Shown here: positions 12,942-42,000 of the stretch, piece by piece
Position numbering within the stretch: the first letter of the stretch is position 1
Layout of the letters: the number at the start of each line of letters is the position of its first letter
Assembly (NCBI RefSeq): GCF_036669915.1
Contig: NC_089315.1
Span: forward strand, 31,134,131 to 31,198,130
DNA length: 64,000 nucleotides
Direction of reading: 5' to 3'
Source of the DNA: Pocillopora verrucosa
Taxonomy: Eukaryota > Cnidaria > Anthozoa > Scleractinia > Pocilloporidae
The notes under the pieces: generated by a model
The model's database searches: none
What the model was told of the DNA's origin: nothing
What the model saw: the letters and a program-made list of their open reading frames with translations, nothing else
Made by a program: the position numbers and the translations under genes

Positions 12942-14770
12942 TCTCAATAACTTATCGCTACCGAAAATCTAACGAAACCCGCAATTTCAATCGTTGACCC
13001 CTTGGATGCAGAATCCACTGGGCACATAACATCACCAAGGTTAGTTCCAGTCCAATAAGATGAGGAAGATCTGGGACAAGTGTTACACCGGAAGGAGAAT
13101 GAGAATGGTTGACAAAGAAACAGGTGTTATCCTTTGGCTTGAGCATGTGTGTGGCTCTTCTTTAGATTGCGAACGTTTTTCTGAGCATTTTTCGGGACGT
13201 TTTTCTGCGAAAGTAAGTTACCTTTGTATTTACTCTCATCTGCCCTCTAGAGCGGGAAATCGGGAGAAATCGAGGTTCCAATGCACTTCCATGACTTTCG
13301 CCCGATACTTGCAAAAGTGTTGCAAAAAACGAGCATAGTTCGTGCATGTCACACGAGGGAATTACATTTCGGAGTAGACAGAGGGTTATGTGTGCTTGAA
13401 TTTGTGTAAAAGGCCTCCCCCATTCCTCAGTAATCCTTAGCCAGATGCTTTAAGTAAATGTCTTCTATGTAATGTCGACGTTGAATAGTGCTGATATGGC
13501 AATTTTTCCACGGGTTAATTACGAAAATATGTTATCGCCTTTTCCTCCAACGATTGATTTTATCAGCACTACAATTAGGAGACTTCCTTGCTGGCGACTG
13601 GCTGATATAGTTAAAGTCTTAGAGGCCGATTTGCCGTAACTGTCGTTGCCGTTGACATGTGTCATAGTCATGTCATGGCAGGTTACCCTCTTAACAGTTA
13701 CTGTACCAGTTCTCATCCTTAGTACTCCCCAGTTAGTTGCAATGACACTGTATTAGGGCCATTATAAATCATCCTCGAAACATGAACTGCTCCCAATAAC
13801 TTTCTCCATGCAATACTTTGACACATTGTCATAAGCACTTTGTTTATTACTCTCCCTTCTACTCTTACAGGCTGTCATTGGTACTCTATATGTTACACAC
13901 CATTCATGGCAGCACTATCTTAGCAAGGTGTCTTTCCTTAAAAACACAAAGGCACAATGACCTTGGCAAGAGTTTAATGAAGGGCTCTTGATGCAGATTC
14001 TGGTGTTTAATCAAATCATTTGCAAAGTTTCACCCAAGAGTGCATATACCCTATAACTGAGATGTTGACCTGTGATATGTGCATTCATTGATCTGATTAC
14101 ATATGGCATCTTGGGCCGTGCTATTTGAATCACAAATAGCGATTACCTAGATTTAATTGCCTTGGTAACCTGTGATTAATAAAGGTATTTTACTCAGGGT
14201 TTTGAATAGCAGATCTTAATGGGAGGGGTGCTGTACTTCACATCAAGAAAAATTGTAAGGACCTGTAACAGTCATATGGCAAGGTCGTTGGGGGTCAGGG
14301 TGAGTTTTAGTACCCCAGGATTAAAGGGAAACCTTCTCAACAAGCCAATTTGCTGTAAACACAGTTTGATTTTATTTATGCCATTGTAATTCTTAGATTG
14401 CTACAATTTATTTTGGTCATGATTATGTCAAGATCAGAGCAGTTCTCTAATTCTCTTATGAAAGTTCTATGGAAAGTCATGATTGTTTCAGGGTATGTTT
14501 TATCTAACAGTGATTTATTAATGTATGTATAGGTATGATCACAGTATTATCCACAAATGAAATTCTAGGCAGCCTTCACTTTGTAAATTATTCTCCTAAT
14601 TTTTTCATTCTTTTCTTCTGTCTCTCACTCCCGATCATAAGTTTAACAAATAATTGAAAATGTTCCAACAGAGAAAAAAACCTTGCTGGAGAAAACCAGC
14701 TGAATTACAGAGTCATTTTTAGAGTGTCCTTTTTTTGATAGTCATAAAAGCGAATGGTGTAGTGATCTTT
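12942..14770. other. Divergent intergenic region between DOLK and SLC35A4
   Basis: This stretch separates two genes transcribed away from each other. A plus-strand open stretch ends at a strong donor (GCGAAA, then GTAAGT at 13213-13218) and could be a 5' exon of the SLC35A4 transcript. Its only reading frame starting with ATG (from 13087 or 13102) shows no homology I recognise and does not match the phase of the next exon. The rest, 13219-14770, shows no supported coding sequence. Confidence 0.4.
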
Positions 14771-17043
14771 ATGAATGTCGATAACATCTTTGTCTCAATT
14801 TATTTGTTTTTTTACAGAGTATTGATCTATGGATCTCATGCTATATTGATCAACTTGTGTAAAAATGAAAATGGGAAAATTCCATTCAGTTCTGCATCAG
14901 TGGTCTTGTTGAGTGAAGTCATGAAGGTACTTAATTGCATAGAACTGTATGTTACAGTTGAAGAAGCATTTTTCTTTTCAATTTTATTCATTAATGTTTG
15001 TCATGTTCATTGCTAATTATGTTAGCTCTGATTTTGTGAAATTTCCTCTTTCTACATGTAGTTTGTCTTCTCTGTTGCCTTCCTAATTCCAGAGATGCTG
15101 CGTGGTGCTGTGCATTTTCTGCCATTAAAAACCCTTGTGTTCTTTTCCATCCCTGCTCTTCTGTACTGCATCAGTAACAACACAGCAGTACATGTGCAAG
15201 TTTACCTTGATCCAGCAAGCTTTCAGGTATAGTTTAAGTATAATCCTCAAATTCTTCATTGAAGTAAAGATTTAGTATGAGATTGTAATTGTAAAAATGA
15301 ACAATAATTCTCATTTGCCCAGGTTTATAAATTGTATAATTTTTTGCCTGTTGGAAGATGAAAAACATCTCCAAAATTCTTGAATTTGTTATGGTTTAGG
15401 TCCTGTGTAATTTTAAGATAGGAATCGCAGGCATTCTCTACTGGCTTGTTATCAGAAGGTAACTTTTAAGGAATATTTTGAATGTTATTATTATGCTCTT
15501 GTTTGTCCTCCTCATCATCAACAAATGAAAAAAAAAAAGTAAAGTAAAATCAAAATTTGAAACTTTTTATCAGGAGCATTTCAGAGAAGCAGTGGATTGC
15601 ACTTGGACTGATTACTTTAGCTGGGTGTTTTAACAGGTCAGTTTTAACTAATTTAAACCTTACTTAACTTTTATGGGGTTAATTCATGAAGAAATGTGGT
15701 TGCAGCAGAGTGTGTTAAATAACAGAAGAATATTCTCTATATTTGAATAAAAATAGGTTGGCTCATCAAAATTCAGCTGTACAGTATAATATTTTGGAGT
15801 AGCCAGATAGTTCTGGAATCTTTAGTGCTTAATAAACCTCAAGTAAATCTTATTTTTAGCTTGGGTTTCATCTTGTAACCTATGCAATTTGAGTTAATCA
15901 ACTGTTACAAGAGAAAAGGTGTAAACTTGTGATCTCAGTCAATCGTGCTAAATATTTCATGAGATAAGTACTTTTTCTTGCATAGTTATGGCGGACTGAA
16001 AAATGCTCAGGACATAATACAAGTGCGTAACAATGTTAAAAACAGTGGAAAGCAGATTAACGTTACTGTTACTGGCATCCTCTTGATGATATTTTACTGC
16101 ACAATGTCAGGACTGGCTGGAATTTCAACAGGTTATTTCCATTTGAGTCATTAGATGCAATGTACTTATTTTATAATCATTCCATTGAGTTTTGTCCATG
16201 TAGCTTGCTATCATGTTAATTTTTTTTTTAAGTGAATATTTTTTCCCTTTCAAAAACAATCATACATTAGATTATAGTCCATTAATCATAAGTATAAAGT
16301 ATGTGTTCCCTTTCCCAAAGAGAATTGGAATGACTGTGAAACTCACAAATCATGGCCAGTCAATTTGAGTGAGTGTGTGTGGATCTTTGCGTGTACCAAG
16401 TAACAACTGACATCCTATAGCAAAATGTTTTCTTTATCTATCAGAATACATCTTGAAGAGGCAGTATAAGGTAAGTTTGATGCTTAAGTTATTTGCATAC
16501 AAGTTTATTATACCTTAATATTAAAGCCACTTTCATTCTACGTGTCAAACTACCTGTCATTACTAAGTATATGGATATAATTCAAACCGAAAAATCATAA
16601 TTTAAAAAAAAAGATTAGAAAAGTGAAATTACTTGTGTTTTGGTTTCCAATATTCCAAATTTCATATTTCAAATTCCATATTTCCTAATTATAAGCATGA
16701 TTTCATCTTTTGCCAGGTTTCTATTCACTTGCAAAACACTTTGATGTATTTGTATGGAATCATTTTCAATCTTTTGGCTTACACTTCAACAAATCACTCA
16801 GCAGGAACCATCTATGACACATCTGCGGGTCAGTTTTATGTTGTTTGCAGGTGCTGTGTTAACTAGTATGGCAGTGATAGTTTAGAGAGAACAAGCAGTG
16901 GAATCCAAATTTTTGAAAGATATTTTTTTTGGTTGCAAAAGTCAGAACTGGATAATTACTTCATGATAAAATTGTTTGTTCAAAGCAATTAAGAAATATT
17001 GAGAAAACCACTGAAAGTTTTGAATTGATTTGTCAATTCATAT

Positions 17044-17074
<31 letters not shown>

Positions 17075-18100
17075 GAGAGATGGGTATGAACTCATATTAT
17101 TTATTGTCCAAGCTTCTCATTGACGTTTTTTTCTGTCTTTTTGTGTGTTAGGATTTTTTCGTGGTTATTCAAAGTGGACTGTGGTGATCGTTTTCTGCCA
17201 GGTAAGTTGTGTAAGCTTTTACATGACGAGATTAAAGCAAACGACAAATGGATAAACAAATAAACAAATAGATAAAAAAAATTAATAACTTAAGTCAAAC
17301 CAAGGGGCACTCATCAAACGTTTGTACAAGGATGTAACGCCTAAAGCTTCATATCGTTACTTACCCCTTTCTCCGACATATACCTTTCAAAATGTTCACA
17401 CAATTACTAGCTGGTTTTTTCCTCTGGTTATGGAGAGAGAGCTTGATGCGGGAACAGATTAAGATGATGCGGGATGAGGGCTGTAAAGGGTGTGTCCTGG
17501 CCAAGAAGAAAACGTTTTTCTGCGGTCTCGACCCAGTCTCTTCCCGTTCGTGTGTCAACACGTCAATGCGTAGGACCGTGAGAGAAAAAGAAATAACCTT
17601 TTGTTAGTCAATTTAACTTGTAGCACATAAAAAGCAGGGATGAAGAGACGCGTTTTATCCAAAACTGAGAGATTTGTACTCACTTCTGTTCTGAGCACTC
17701 CTTTAAAAAGAGCGGTTGACCTTTTAAAATACATGAATGACTTTACCTCACGAAATCCTCAGCCTTGTAGTATGGCTGAAAAGGGTTCCACTACCCGGCC
17801 GAAAATCTCTATAGTGGAAAGGGGGGGGGGATGGTACCTTACAACTACGCCAAAGAGTTAAATGATGACAGCCTTTATAAGGAGAATAATTCTTGCTTCG
17901 TTAAATTTCAGGCCACGAATGGACTTATTTTATCAGCGGCTATGAAACACTCCAGTAACCTGATCCGTTTGCTAATCATAGCTTGTGCAATGAGCGTCAA
18001 TACAGCCTTGTCCATGGCTATATTCTCACTACAGCTCAACCTCTACTTCAATGTTGCTTTCATTTTAGTCATTGTTGCTTTGAAACTCTATCACAGCTGA
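14771..18100 (+). CDS. SLC35A4: SLC35A4-type nucleotide-sugar transporter
   Basis: Nine exons join in frame: 14771-14926, 15062-15226, 15400-15458, 15574-15636, 15986-16131, 16445-16470 (26 nt), 16717-16828, 17152-17201 and 17912-18100, giving 321 residues against 324 in human SLC35A4. The protein belongs to the ten-helix Golgi nucleotide-sugar transporter superfamily; the physiological substrate of SLC35A4 is unsettled. Matches include IYGSHAILINLC near the start, GKIPFSSASVVLLSEVMK, YLDPASFQVLCNFKIG (conserved DPSTYQVLSNLKIG in human) and the C-terminal MKHSSNLIRLLIIACAMSVN. The start is uncertain: ATG 14771 gives a hydrophobic first helix, but a good acceptor (polypyrimidine then ACAG, ending 14817) lies inside this exon, so the true first coding exon may be upstream. 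The remaining exons are secure. Confidence 0.9.
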
Positions 18101-18527
18101 GGTAAGGGAGTAAAATTAACAACTTGTGAAAGAGAGTTATTTCATAGGGTGTGTTTCTTAAGCTAGTGAAAATAGCAGAGTAAAAGAACGAGTTTAAGTA
18201 TCCGAGAGAATTCCTTAAACTGAACCATGCAACAATTTCTGATGATTAATTTTAATGTATTGTAATGTATTATAAAATATTCGTAGCTTGTATAATTGTT
18301 TTGTTTTTTTCATCTCTGTAAGGAAGCACTGTGAGCTTAAAGAATTTTGTTAACAAAAGAAAAAACGACTGTACTTCTTTATCGAAACATTATAGATGAG
18401 GCGGTGGAGTTCGAAAGTAGTCATAAATTTATCATTCTGTGCTTTTAGTTTGTACATATTTTGCCACTGAATTAGTGGATTGTATGATCTTATGTGATAT
18501 AGTGAAAAATTTGTAATTATGTTCATA

Positions 18528-18533
18528 AATAAA
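18528..18533 (+). promoter_or_regulatory. Polyadenylation signal AATAAA, likely SLC35A4
   Basis: A canonical AATAAA lies 428 bases after the SLC35A4 stop on the coding strand and is followed by a T-rich stretch. No transcript data are available to confirm its use. Confidence 0.45.
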
Positions 18534-19150
18534 GGTGTACAGTAGTTTCAATAAATTTAATATATTTAGAAGTAACGATTTGGTTGTGGTCGCGCTTTTC
18601 GTACTTCGTGACCTCGAGCCAAATATTTTACCTTATGCCGCCCTTCGTGTTTGGAAAAGAACAAAATGTTTAAGCTACAGAGCTAAGTAGAAAATTGTCC
18701 ACGGGGAAATGATGATGGTGATACTTTTCGCTGTTGAGATAAAACAGTTTCTGAGACGAGGACTTAAGAAGGAAAGCTTGCTAGTTTTCTATCTGGATGA
18801 CGAAAATGTATGTTAATTTTATCCCGCCCGTCGGTCACGGATCGCATATTGTTTAGTTAAGTTACCCGTGTGCATCTTGATAAGCTGATTGTAAAGACAC
18901 CCCAATATTTATTGTTTTCTAAAATCAATATAGGTACAAGTGTTTCTGTTACTCGGCTGAGAGCAGCGTAGTTTGGTAATTCAAAGAATAACTTGCAGAA
19001 GCTTTCCAAGCGAATTAGAGATGACTATAGCGCATATTGGCTGTCCGGCGAAAAGATTATAGCAACGCGGAAAAACTGGAGTGAAATCATGCAAGGTTAT
19101 ACTTGAAGTCGTTTAATAGAGTTGTTTTCACAAACATAAGCTTGACGTCG
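18534..19150. other. Intergenic / promoter region of the first TMEM163-like gene
   Basis: No coding sequence is supported. Bases just before 19151 should contain the 5' UTR and promoter of the plus-strand TMEM163-like gene; an in-frame extension to 19103 begins with TTG, not ATG, and is not used. Confidence 0.4.
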
Positions 19151-19936
19151 ATGGCAAAGGAAAGCCTCTTGGACAGTGACAAGGTCGTATACTCATCGGA
19201 AGATGAGGATGAAGAGACCAAAAGGGCTCGGGGGTGCGCTACTTCATATTTAGTCGACGAACGTGAGACTTCGGGCAAGTTGCCTCCGAAGTTTCGTCAG
19301 CGCTGGTTTAGAGCCGCTTCAATGCTGGCGCTAGTTTCATTTATATCGGCCGTTGGATTTAGCATAGCGTCGATTATAATTTCACAAACAACTGAAAGTT
19401 CAGCGGTGTTTGCAACAGGTTTCGACGCATTCTTCGCGGCTATAAATGTGGTAGCTGTCTGTTGGAGATTTCGTGACGAACTCAACGGAGAAATCGGAAC
19501 AATGAGAGAGAAGAAAGCCAGTACAGTGATAGCGACTTCATTCATACTTGGTGGAATTGCAACTATTGTTATTGCTCTTCACAATCTCGAAATTGATGAC
19601 CATCCCACCAAGACTGACGAAATGAAGGTAGTTCTTGGTGTGGGTGCTTTATTGTACGCAATTCTTACTTTTCTCCAGTGCTATGTTGCACAATTGGTAA
19701 ACAGTCAGTCCATGAGAGCGCTAGCGGTGGATTCAGCCCAAGGTGCGTTTATGTCTGTTGGAGTGTTGGTATCTACTTACGTTTATACCAAATTTAAACA
19801 ATTTTGGTATCTGGACCATGTAGTTGCGACAATAGTAGGTGTTGTGTCTTTAATATACGGTATAAGTTTATTTGTGGAAATACTTGGGTTAAGTATAAAG
19901 GAAAGATTAATGTTAGCTTTCCAGAGAGAATTTTAA
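19151..19936 (+). CDS. TMEM163-like transmembrane protein (CDF-related zinc transporter family), copy 1
   Basis: This is a single-exon ORF of 261 residues from ATG 19151. An acidic cytoplasmic N-terminus (SSEDEDEE at 15-22) precedes six predicted helices near residues 55-78, 86-106, 124-143, 158-182, 197-213 and 221-244. The pattern FDAFFAAINVVAVCWRF (about 91-107) aligns with the second helix of TMEM163, and WYLDHVVATIVGVVSLIYG with the last. TMEM163 is a zinc-efflux protein of vesicles and plasma membrane related to cation diffusion facilitators. Its two metal-site aspartates are spaced D-x3-D; here Asp92 is kept but position 96 is Ala. Another membrane aspartate, Asp194, is present. The nearest relative in the window is the 261-residue gene at 21869-22654 in inverted orientation. 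The family call is good; zinc transport by this protein is inference. Confidence 0.85.
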   Translation: MAKESLLDSDKVVYSSEDEDEETKRARGCATSYLVDERETSGKLPPKFRQRWFRAASMLALVSFISAVGFSIASIIISQTTESSAVFATGFDAFFAAINVVAVCWRFRDELNGEIGTMREKKASTVIATSFILGGIATIVIALHNLEIDDHPTKTDEMKVVLGVGALLYAILTFLQCYVAQLVNSQSMRALAVDSAQGAFMSVGVLVSTYVYTKFKQFWYLDHVVATIVGVVSLIYGISLFVEILGLSIKERLMLAFQREF

Positions 19937-19979
19937 GATTGTTTGTTCAGCTTTGATATAGTTGTTAAAATTTGCATTA

Positions 19980-19985
19980 AATAAA
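19980..19985 (+). promoter_or_regulatory. Polyadenylation signal AATAAA of the first TMEM163-like gene
   Basis: AATAAA lies 44 bases after the stop codon, a short but plausible 3' UTR on the coding strand. Confidence 0.5.
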
Positions 19986-21868
19986 ATTATCAAAGTATAT
20001 TTTTAATCTTGGTCAGTTAAAGTTTTCTACTCTCAGAAATATTAATGAAACAACAACGAATATCTCGTAAAAAGTAGCTCAGAATTGCCTTCGGAGGTAA
20101 ACTGTTGTTATCAAAAAATAACCTGACTTAATTTAAGAACGGCTATGGGAGACGTGCTTTTGTGAAAAACAAGTAGATGTTTTATGACTTTTGAACTCGG
20201 ATACTCCTAATGCATTTAATTCGAACAAGTAAGTTAATAAGTGGATTGTGCCGGACACACATTCCACAATCACGTCTTTATCACATGTCTTTAACACATG
20301 GATTCCAAGATATAAGTATTGTCATATATATTTCACTTGTTGTGCCGAAGATGTATGTTCATTTTATTACAGCAGCAAAAATTTTTTTGTCACGTAATTC
20401 ATAGGCGTGCGTTAAGATTTTCAGAGTTTTGACTACAAAACTGTGCAAAGTATGATCGCATCGCGTGTTTTGTGCCGGGGCGCCGATACCGCAATAATCA
20501 ATGGATGGAAAATTGAAGTTACATTTAATTTGCACGATAGAAAAATTTTAGCAACAAATGCCCTCTGGGGCCTTTTACCTTATTCAAGTAAGTAGCAATT
20601 ATTCGTCAGAAACTGAATATGTTAACTTTGTTTGTATGAATCAGGGCCTAAAAAAGTTAAATAAGCTGATCACGCTTTTTCCTTTTATTTATATGCGGAA
20701 TCGGTACATCTTTGCCACTGTTCACAAAAATCATTACGCAGGTTTTAAATTATCATTGAAAAGTCACACAGTGACAATTTCTTTTAATCTGGAAACAGCC
20801 TTGCCGTAAGACATACGCAAAGACTTCATTTAACAATGAACAGGTTTTAACACACCACAAGGTTCGCCTCCTATGCTGAGATGTCTACTGAACTCGGAAG
20901 GTAGAGGTGAACAGATTTATGTGGCAAGAAATCTACTATGCACATAGCTTTGGTGCTATTCTCATCCAGGTGTGCGAGAAACAAACAAACAAACAACCAA
21001 ACAACAATAAAAGCGATTTTAAGAAAGTCCATGTGAGTAATTTGCACGCACATTCAGTCTCGTGCCTAGACTTCTTTCGCTGCAAACAAGAAGGCGGACA
21101 GTTTAGCAGTTTGGCAACTCAGCTGTTTTGGTTGAGAGATCTTTAGGCCATCACTTCTCTTCAAGCCAGCCTCAGTGAAGATTTCTCCAGGCTATGATAT
21201 GGATCCCACAAACACTTTTGAATCGCCCGCGCTGGGTAGTACTTGTGACTCCAAAAAGATTACATTTTAGTGTTGAATTGGAAACGTAATAGTTCGTTAA
21301 ACCAGCAACAGTGCTCAAGTCTAACCATTTATTTCGAATCGCTTGTCCACAAACATCTCAGAACAAAGAAATACACGTTATTTATTGTGCATATACGATA
21401 CATGATAAGACTTGATTTGCATCCTTAGCAAGCCATGGAAGCAAGAAAGACATAATTGCAACAATAAAACTACGGTACTTTTAACTTTTCATCCTTTTTT
21501 TTGAGCGACGATGCTGTAAACACAACAATTAACCTTGAAATACTTTTGCAACTCTCATTTTATAGAATGAGTAACTAGCATGTTGATTTAATTCAAGAAT
21601 TTGATAGCGCGAAAATAAACAAAACAGTCCTTTCTATTGACCAGCTGAACTCGGAGGCCTGCGAACGCAGTCACCCCCTCTGTTCTCGTCAAAAGAACAA
21701 GATACTTCACATTGGTTATTTTAATTAGGTATCTGGATGTAAGGTTTACGCGAAATCACAATTTACCACAAAAAGGAGCGATTTCCCATTACATTTCATT
21801 GACACATAAGGAAAAAAAGGGGGCCACTGAAAAAGTAATCTTTGGAAAAAAACTCGGTTTTTCACTCT
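19986..21868. other. Intergenic between the two convergent TMEM163-like genes
   Basis: This AT-rich stretch has only short open frames without family resemblance or splice structure. I see no gene. It contains the 3' flank of both paralogues, so a polyadenylation signal for the minus gene should lie left of 21869. Confidence 0.5.
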
Positions 21869-22654
21869 TCAACAAAGTTTTGGGTGTTTCGTGCAAAATG
21901 CTATTTGGACTATTAGATGGATGCCATATATGACGGATATAAAACCAATAAATACCGCCACTGAATGATCCAACATCCAAACGCTTTTTCCGACTTGCCT
22001 GTAGATGAACGTAGAAACCAGCACTCCCAGTGACATGCCTGCCGCAAGCCATGAATCGATAGCGAATGCTTTTAATGAGATACTCTCGAGTTTCTTGGCG
22101 ATGCAGTCCTGAACGAGAGCAAGAAAGAAATAACATGTGAAACTGGAAGCTAGAATAGCAATAAGTTCGGCGGGTTTCTCAGGGTAGTCTTTTGCCATAA
22201 GATGTAGAATAGCAATTGAAGTGGTTGCGCTTCCACTCAACATGAAAGTTACTGCGATTCCAAATGCGGCGATCTTCTCTCGCTTTGGTGCAACTTCACC
22301 ATTGGACGCATCTCGAAATCTCCATGCCACGGCCAGAGAGTTGAAAGCCCCCATAATCCCATCTAATGCGCTGGCAAAAATGGATGAACTTTCAGTGCTT
22401 TTGGAAGCCACGAACGAGAGTACACTGAATATAACAGTGACGAATAATGAAGCAATGGAAGCCATAAAAGCTGCACGACTCCATTTTTTGCGAAATTTCT
22501 GAGGCAGAAATGTTTTGCTAGGCGCTTTAGTTTCCTCCAGATATGACACGCAATGTTTGTCTTGGAGAGGTTGTTTGTCTTCTTCGTCCTCATCAGAGAA
22601 TGCCTCCATTGTTAAGCTTCGTTGAGATGATGGAGAATCGCTGCCACTCGCCAT
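21869..22654 (-). CDS. TMEM163-like transmembrane protein (CDF-related zinc transporter family), copy 2
   Basis: A single-exon ORF of 261 residues, exactly the length of its paralogue at 19151-19936, which it faces tail to tail. It shares the acidic N-terminal cluster (FSDEDEEDK at 19-27), the basic stretch PQKFRKKWSRAAF before helix 1, and six predicted helices. Helix 2 reads ALDGIMGAFNSLAVAWRF (about 96-113), matching TMEM163; the first metal-site aspartate (Asp98) is present, but the second, at +4, is Gly102. Helix 5 keeps the aspartate in AIDSWLAAGMSLG. WMLDHSVAVFIGFISVIYG near the C-terminus corresponds to the paralogue's last helix. Expected role is divalent cation (zinc) movement across a membrane, but the altered site makes transport uncertain. 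The lack of introns in both copies could reflect retroposition followed by duplication, or an ancestral single-exon form. Confidence 0.85.
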   Translation of the reverse strand: MASGSDSPSSQRSLTMEAFSDEDEEDKQPLQDKHCVSYLEETKAPSKTFLPQKFRKKWSRAAFMASIASLFVTVIFSVLSFVASKSTESSSIFASALDGIMGAFNSLAVAWRFRDASNGEVAPKREKIAAFGIAVTFMLSGSATTSIAILHLMAKDYPEKPAELIAILASSFTCYFFLALVQDCIAKKLESISLKAFAIDSWLAAGMSLGVLVSTFIYRQVGKSVWMLDHSVAVFIGFISVIYGIHLIVQIAFCTKHPKLC

Positions 22655-24900
22655 TTCTAATTCAGGGTGGATTTTTAAATCAGTTGTTTCAATTCTTGTG
22701 CTGTTTTTCTGCTGTTCTCACCATTATGGCTATTGGTTTAAGCCATCTTTACCAGGAGGGTACTTTTAAAGTGGTTGCGTATCAACCTATTTCGGCATTC
22801 ATTCACCTGAATTAAATCGACTCTTTCGGTTCAAGTGAGCGAAATTCTAGAGCCTCTCCGTTGTAATGCCCTTTCTATAGTTCCTCAGTTTCCATTAAAT
22901 TGATCAAGAGCGGCTCTTTCAAACTTAAAACAAGCCAAATTTACCAAACGTCTCCGGTAATTTACTGTTTATATAGAAAACTACATCCGGCAGGCAGCCA
23001 TGAGGGATGGAAATTTCGAGGGATTAATATTTGTTTTCGCCCAAGTCAATGCTAAAATGGTAAACATTTCGTCAACGTAAATACCCGATGCAAATAAGAA
23101 AGGCTGTGTGACAGGGTTGCCATCGACGCCCTTACTTTCAAGAGGAATGTTTATTCAATGCCTTCCCTTTTACAAAGGCATAATCACGAGACTTCGATCT
23201 GTAAAACAATGGAGAAAATGTGCTTTACACAGTGGGAAAATAGTCAATCAAAATACTCTTAAGAACTGGAATATTTAACTTAGATGTTGATCGCCTTTTT
23301 AAGCGCTCCTACAAAATGATAAAAATGGATTTAAAACTCGTCGTAAAATCATGTGTGGTGTGAGTTGCGGTGAAATGGCTGTCTCATTTGAATGTTATTT
23401 TTATACTAGCACCGTATATTTCCACATAGGTGATAAGAAAAAAGCTTCTCTGATTTTGATATTGCATAGTACGTTTACAGAACTGTACATTGTACATCTA
23501 ACTTAGGGTGGGTGTATATATGTTGCGCCTCATAATTGGGGCTTCTGAACAGGTTGAAGAAATGACTTGTAATGATTTTTGCCGCATCGGGATGCTTCAC
23601 ACATCAAAGAAAAAGCGAAATGAATTGTTACTTGGATCCTGGATGAAGTACTTTTTAGTGATGACTGTAGTATGGATTTTATGGTAAGCTTATCAATCTC
23701 GATAGTTTAATAAAAGATAGAGCGAAAAGGCTGTGTAAGAATTAAATGCGGGATCTCACTGGCTTTACCGTTTATTTAAAAAAAGGACTGAAAACCAAAT
23801 GCAAGCCACTCAAACCGCCATGTTTGACAGCCGCGCAAAGTCTTCGCTCGTCAGAGGTACGCCCCTGACGATAGGTAAACTTCCGAGAGGGTGTGGAGAG
23901 GGTGGAGAGGGGGAAGGTAATCTGCTCCCCTGCCGGGTGCCTAGCCGGGTCGAGCTTGAATTCATTATTTATTAACACGCACACGAAGAAGTGATACACT
24001 TTGAAAGTTCTACGATCATGAGTGACAATGTTTACAAGCAATCGAGTTGATAGAATTGCGTTTCACCCCCGGCAAACTCTCTCTGCCTGCTCTCAAGCCA
24101 TTTGACGCCTATTTATGTAATAATTTAGATTTAATGATTGATTGATTGATTTGTTCTGTGGTTGATGAGCGACGTTAGCCTATTGTTCAAAGGGGCGTTT
24201 GAGGTTTCCCATTACACGGGTAGAACGAAGGTGTGCTAGAGCATGATAGGACATAATATGGCACAGTATTTTTAGTGCCGTGAGGACCTGGCGGTTTCTG
24301 TTTGTGCATTTAATAGGAAGCAAATAAAATCCTTTTTGAACTGATCATTTCACGCCTTGATATTGAACTTCACGGACGAAAATTTCTCAATGAATGCTTT
24401 CGTAAGGGATATTGGCGGTTCTCACCTCGTAGGCGGCGGGGATTCAGTTCAGTTGAATGGATGAACACTGATCGATCACGTAAAACACATTTCGAACTTG
24501 CTTCAGCCAATCTATTTAACCTGTTATAACAGAATTGTGAAGTTCACGAGATTGATAAGGTTTTTTTTAGGGTTTCCTTCCAATTTCAACTTATGAATAA
24601 ACACTCGAAAGACATGTACGTCGGAAATATAGTGTTTACGTGATATTTTCGCGCCATAATTTGGAGATATTTTGACCAGCGGCGAACCTCTTGCTGACTA
24701 TTCGCGCTCACCAGCAATCAGGGATCCGTGGAGTTTGATATTTTGAGTTTTAGCTGATTTGATCGAGTTAAGTGTTCTTGTTCACGCTGTTACACGTCTG
24801 GTTGTGTTTGCTGCTATTTATTTTGCCCTACAGCGACCTAAGTCCGCGAGAAATTGCCTCATGAAGTTTTAAATTCCGTTAAACTGCAATCGACAGCGAA
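22655..24900. other. Intergenic region between TMEM163-like copy 2 and the SRCR receptor
   Basis: No gene is supported. The left end should hold the promoter of the minus-strand TMEM163-like gene. Around 23800-23960 a GC-richer patch stands out from the AT-rich background, and there is a short TTGA tetranucleotide run near 24133-24152. The right end should hold the promoter for the distal receptor first exon. Confidence 0.4.

Positions 24901-42000
<17,100 letters not shown>

Noticed and set aside
13060..13338. Possible homologue of the upstream-ORF microprotein known from mammalian SLC35A4 transcripts
   Set aside because: The open frame here shows no hydrophobic segment or sequence resemblance to that microprotein.
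23772..24041. Minus-strand ORF of 89 codons in a GC-richer patch
   Set aside because: No recognisable domain; composition suggests a regulatory or repeat-derived patch.
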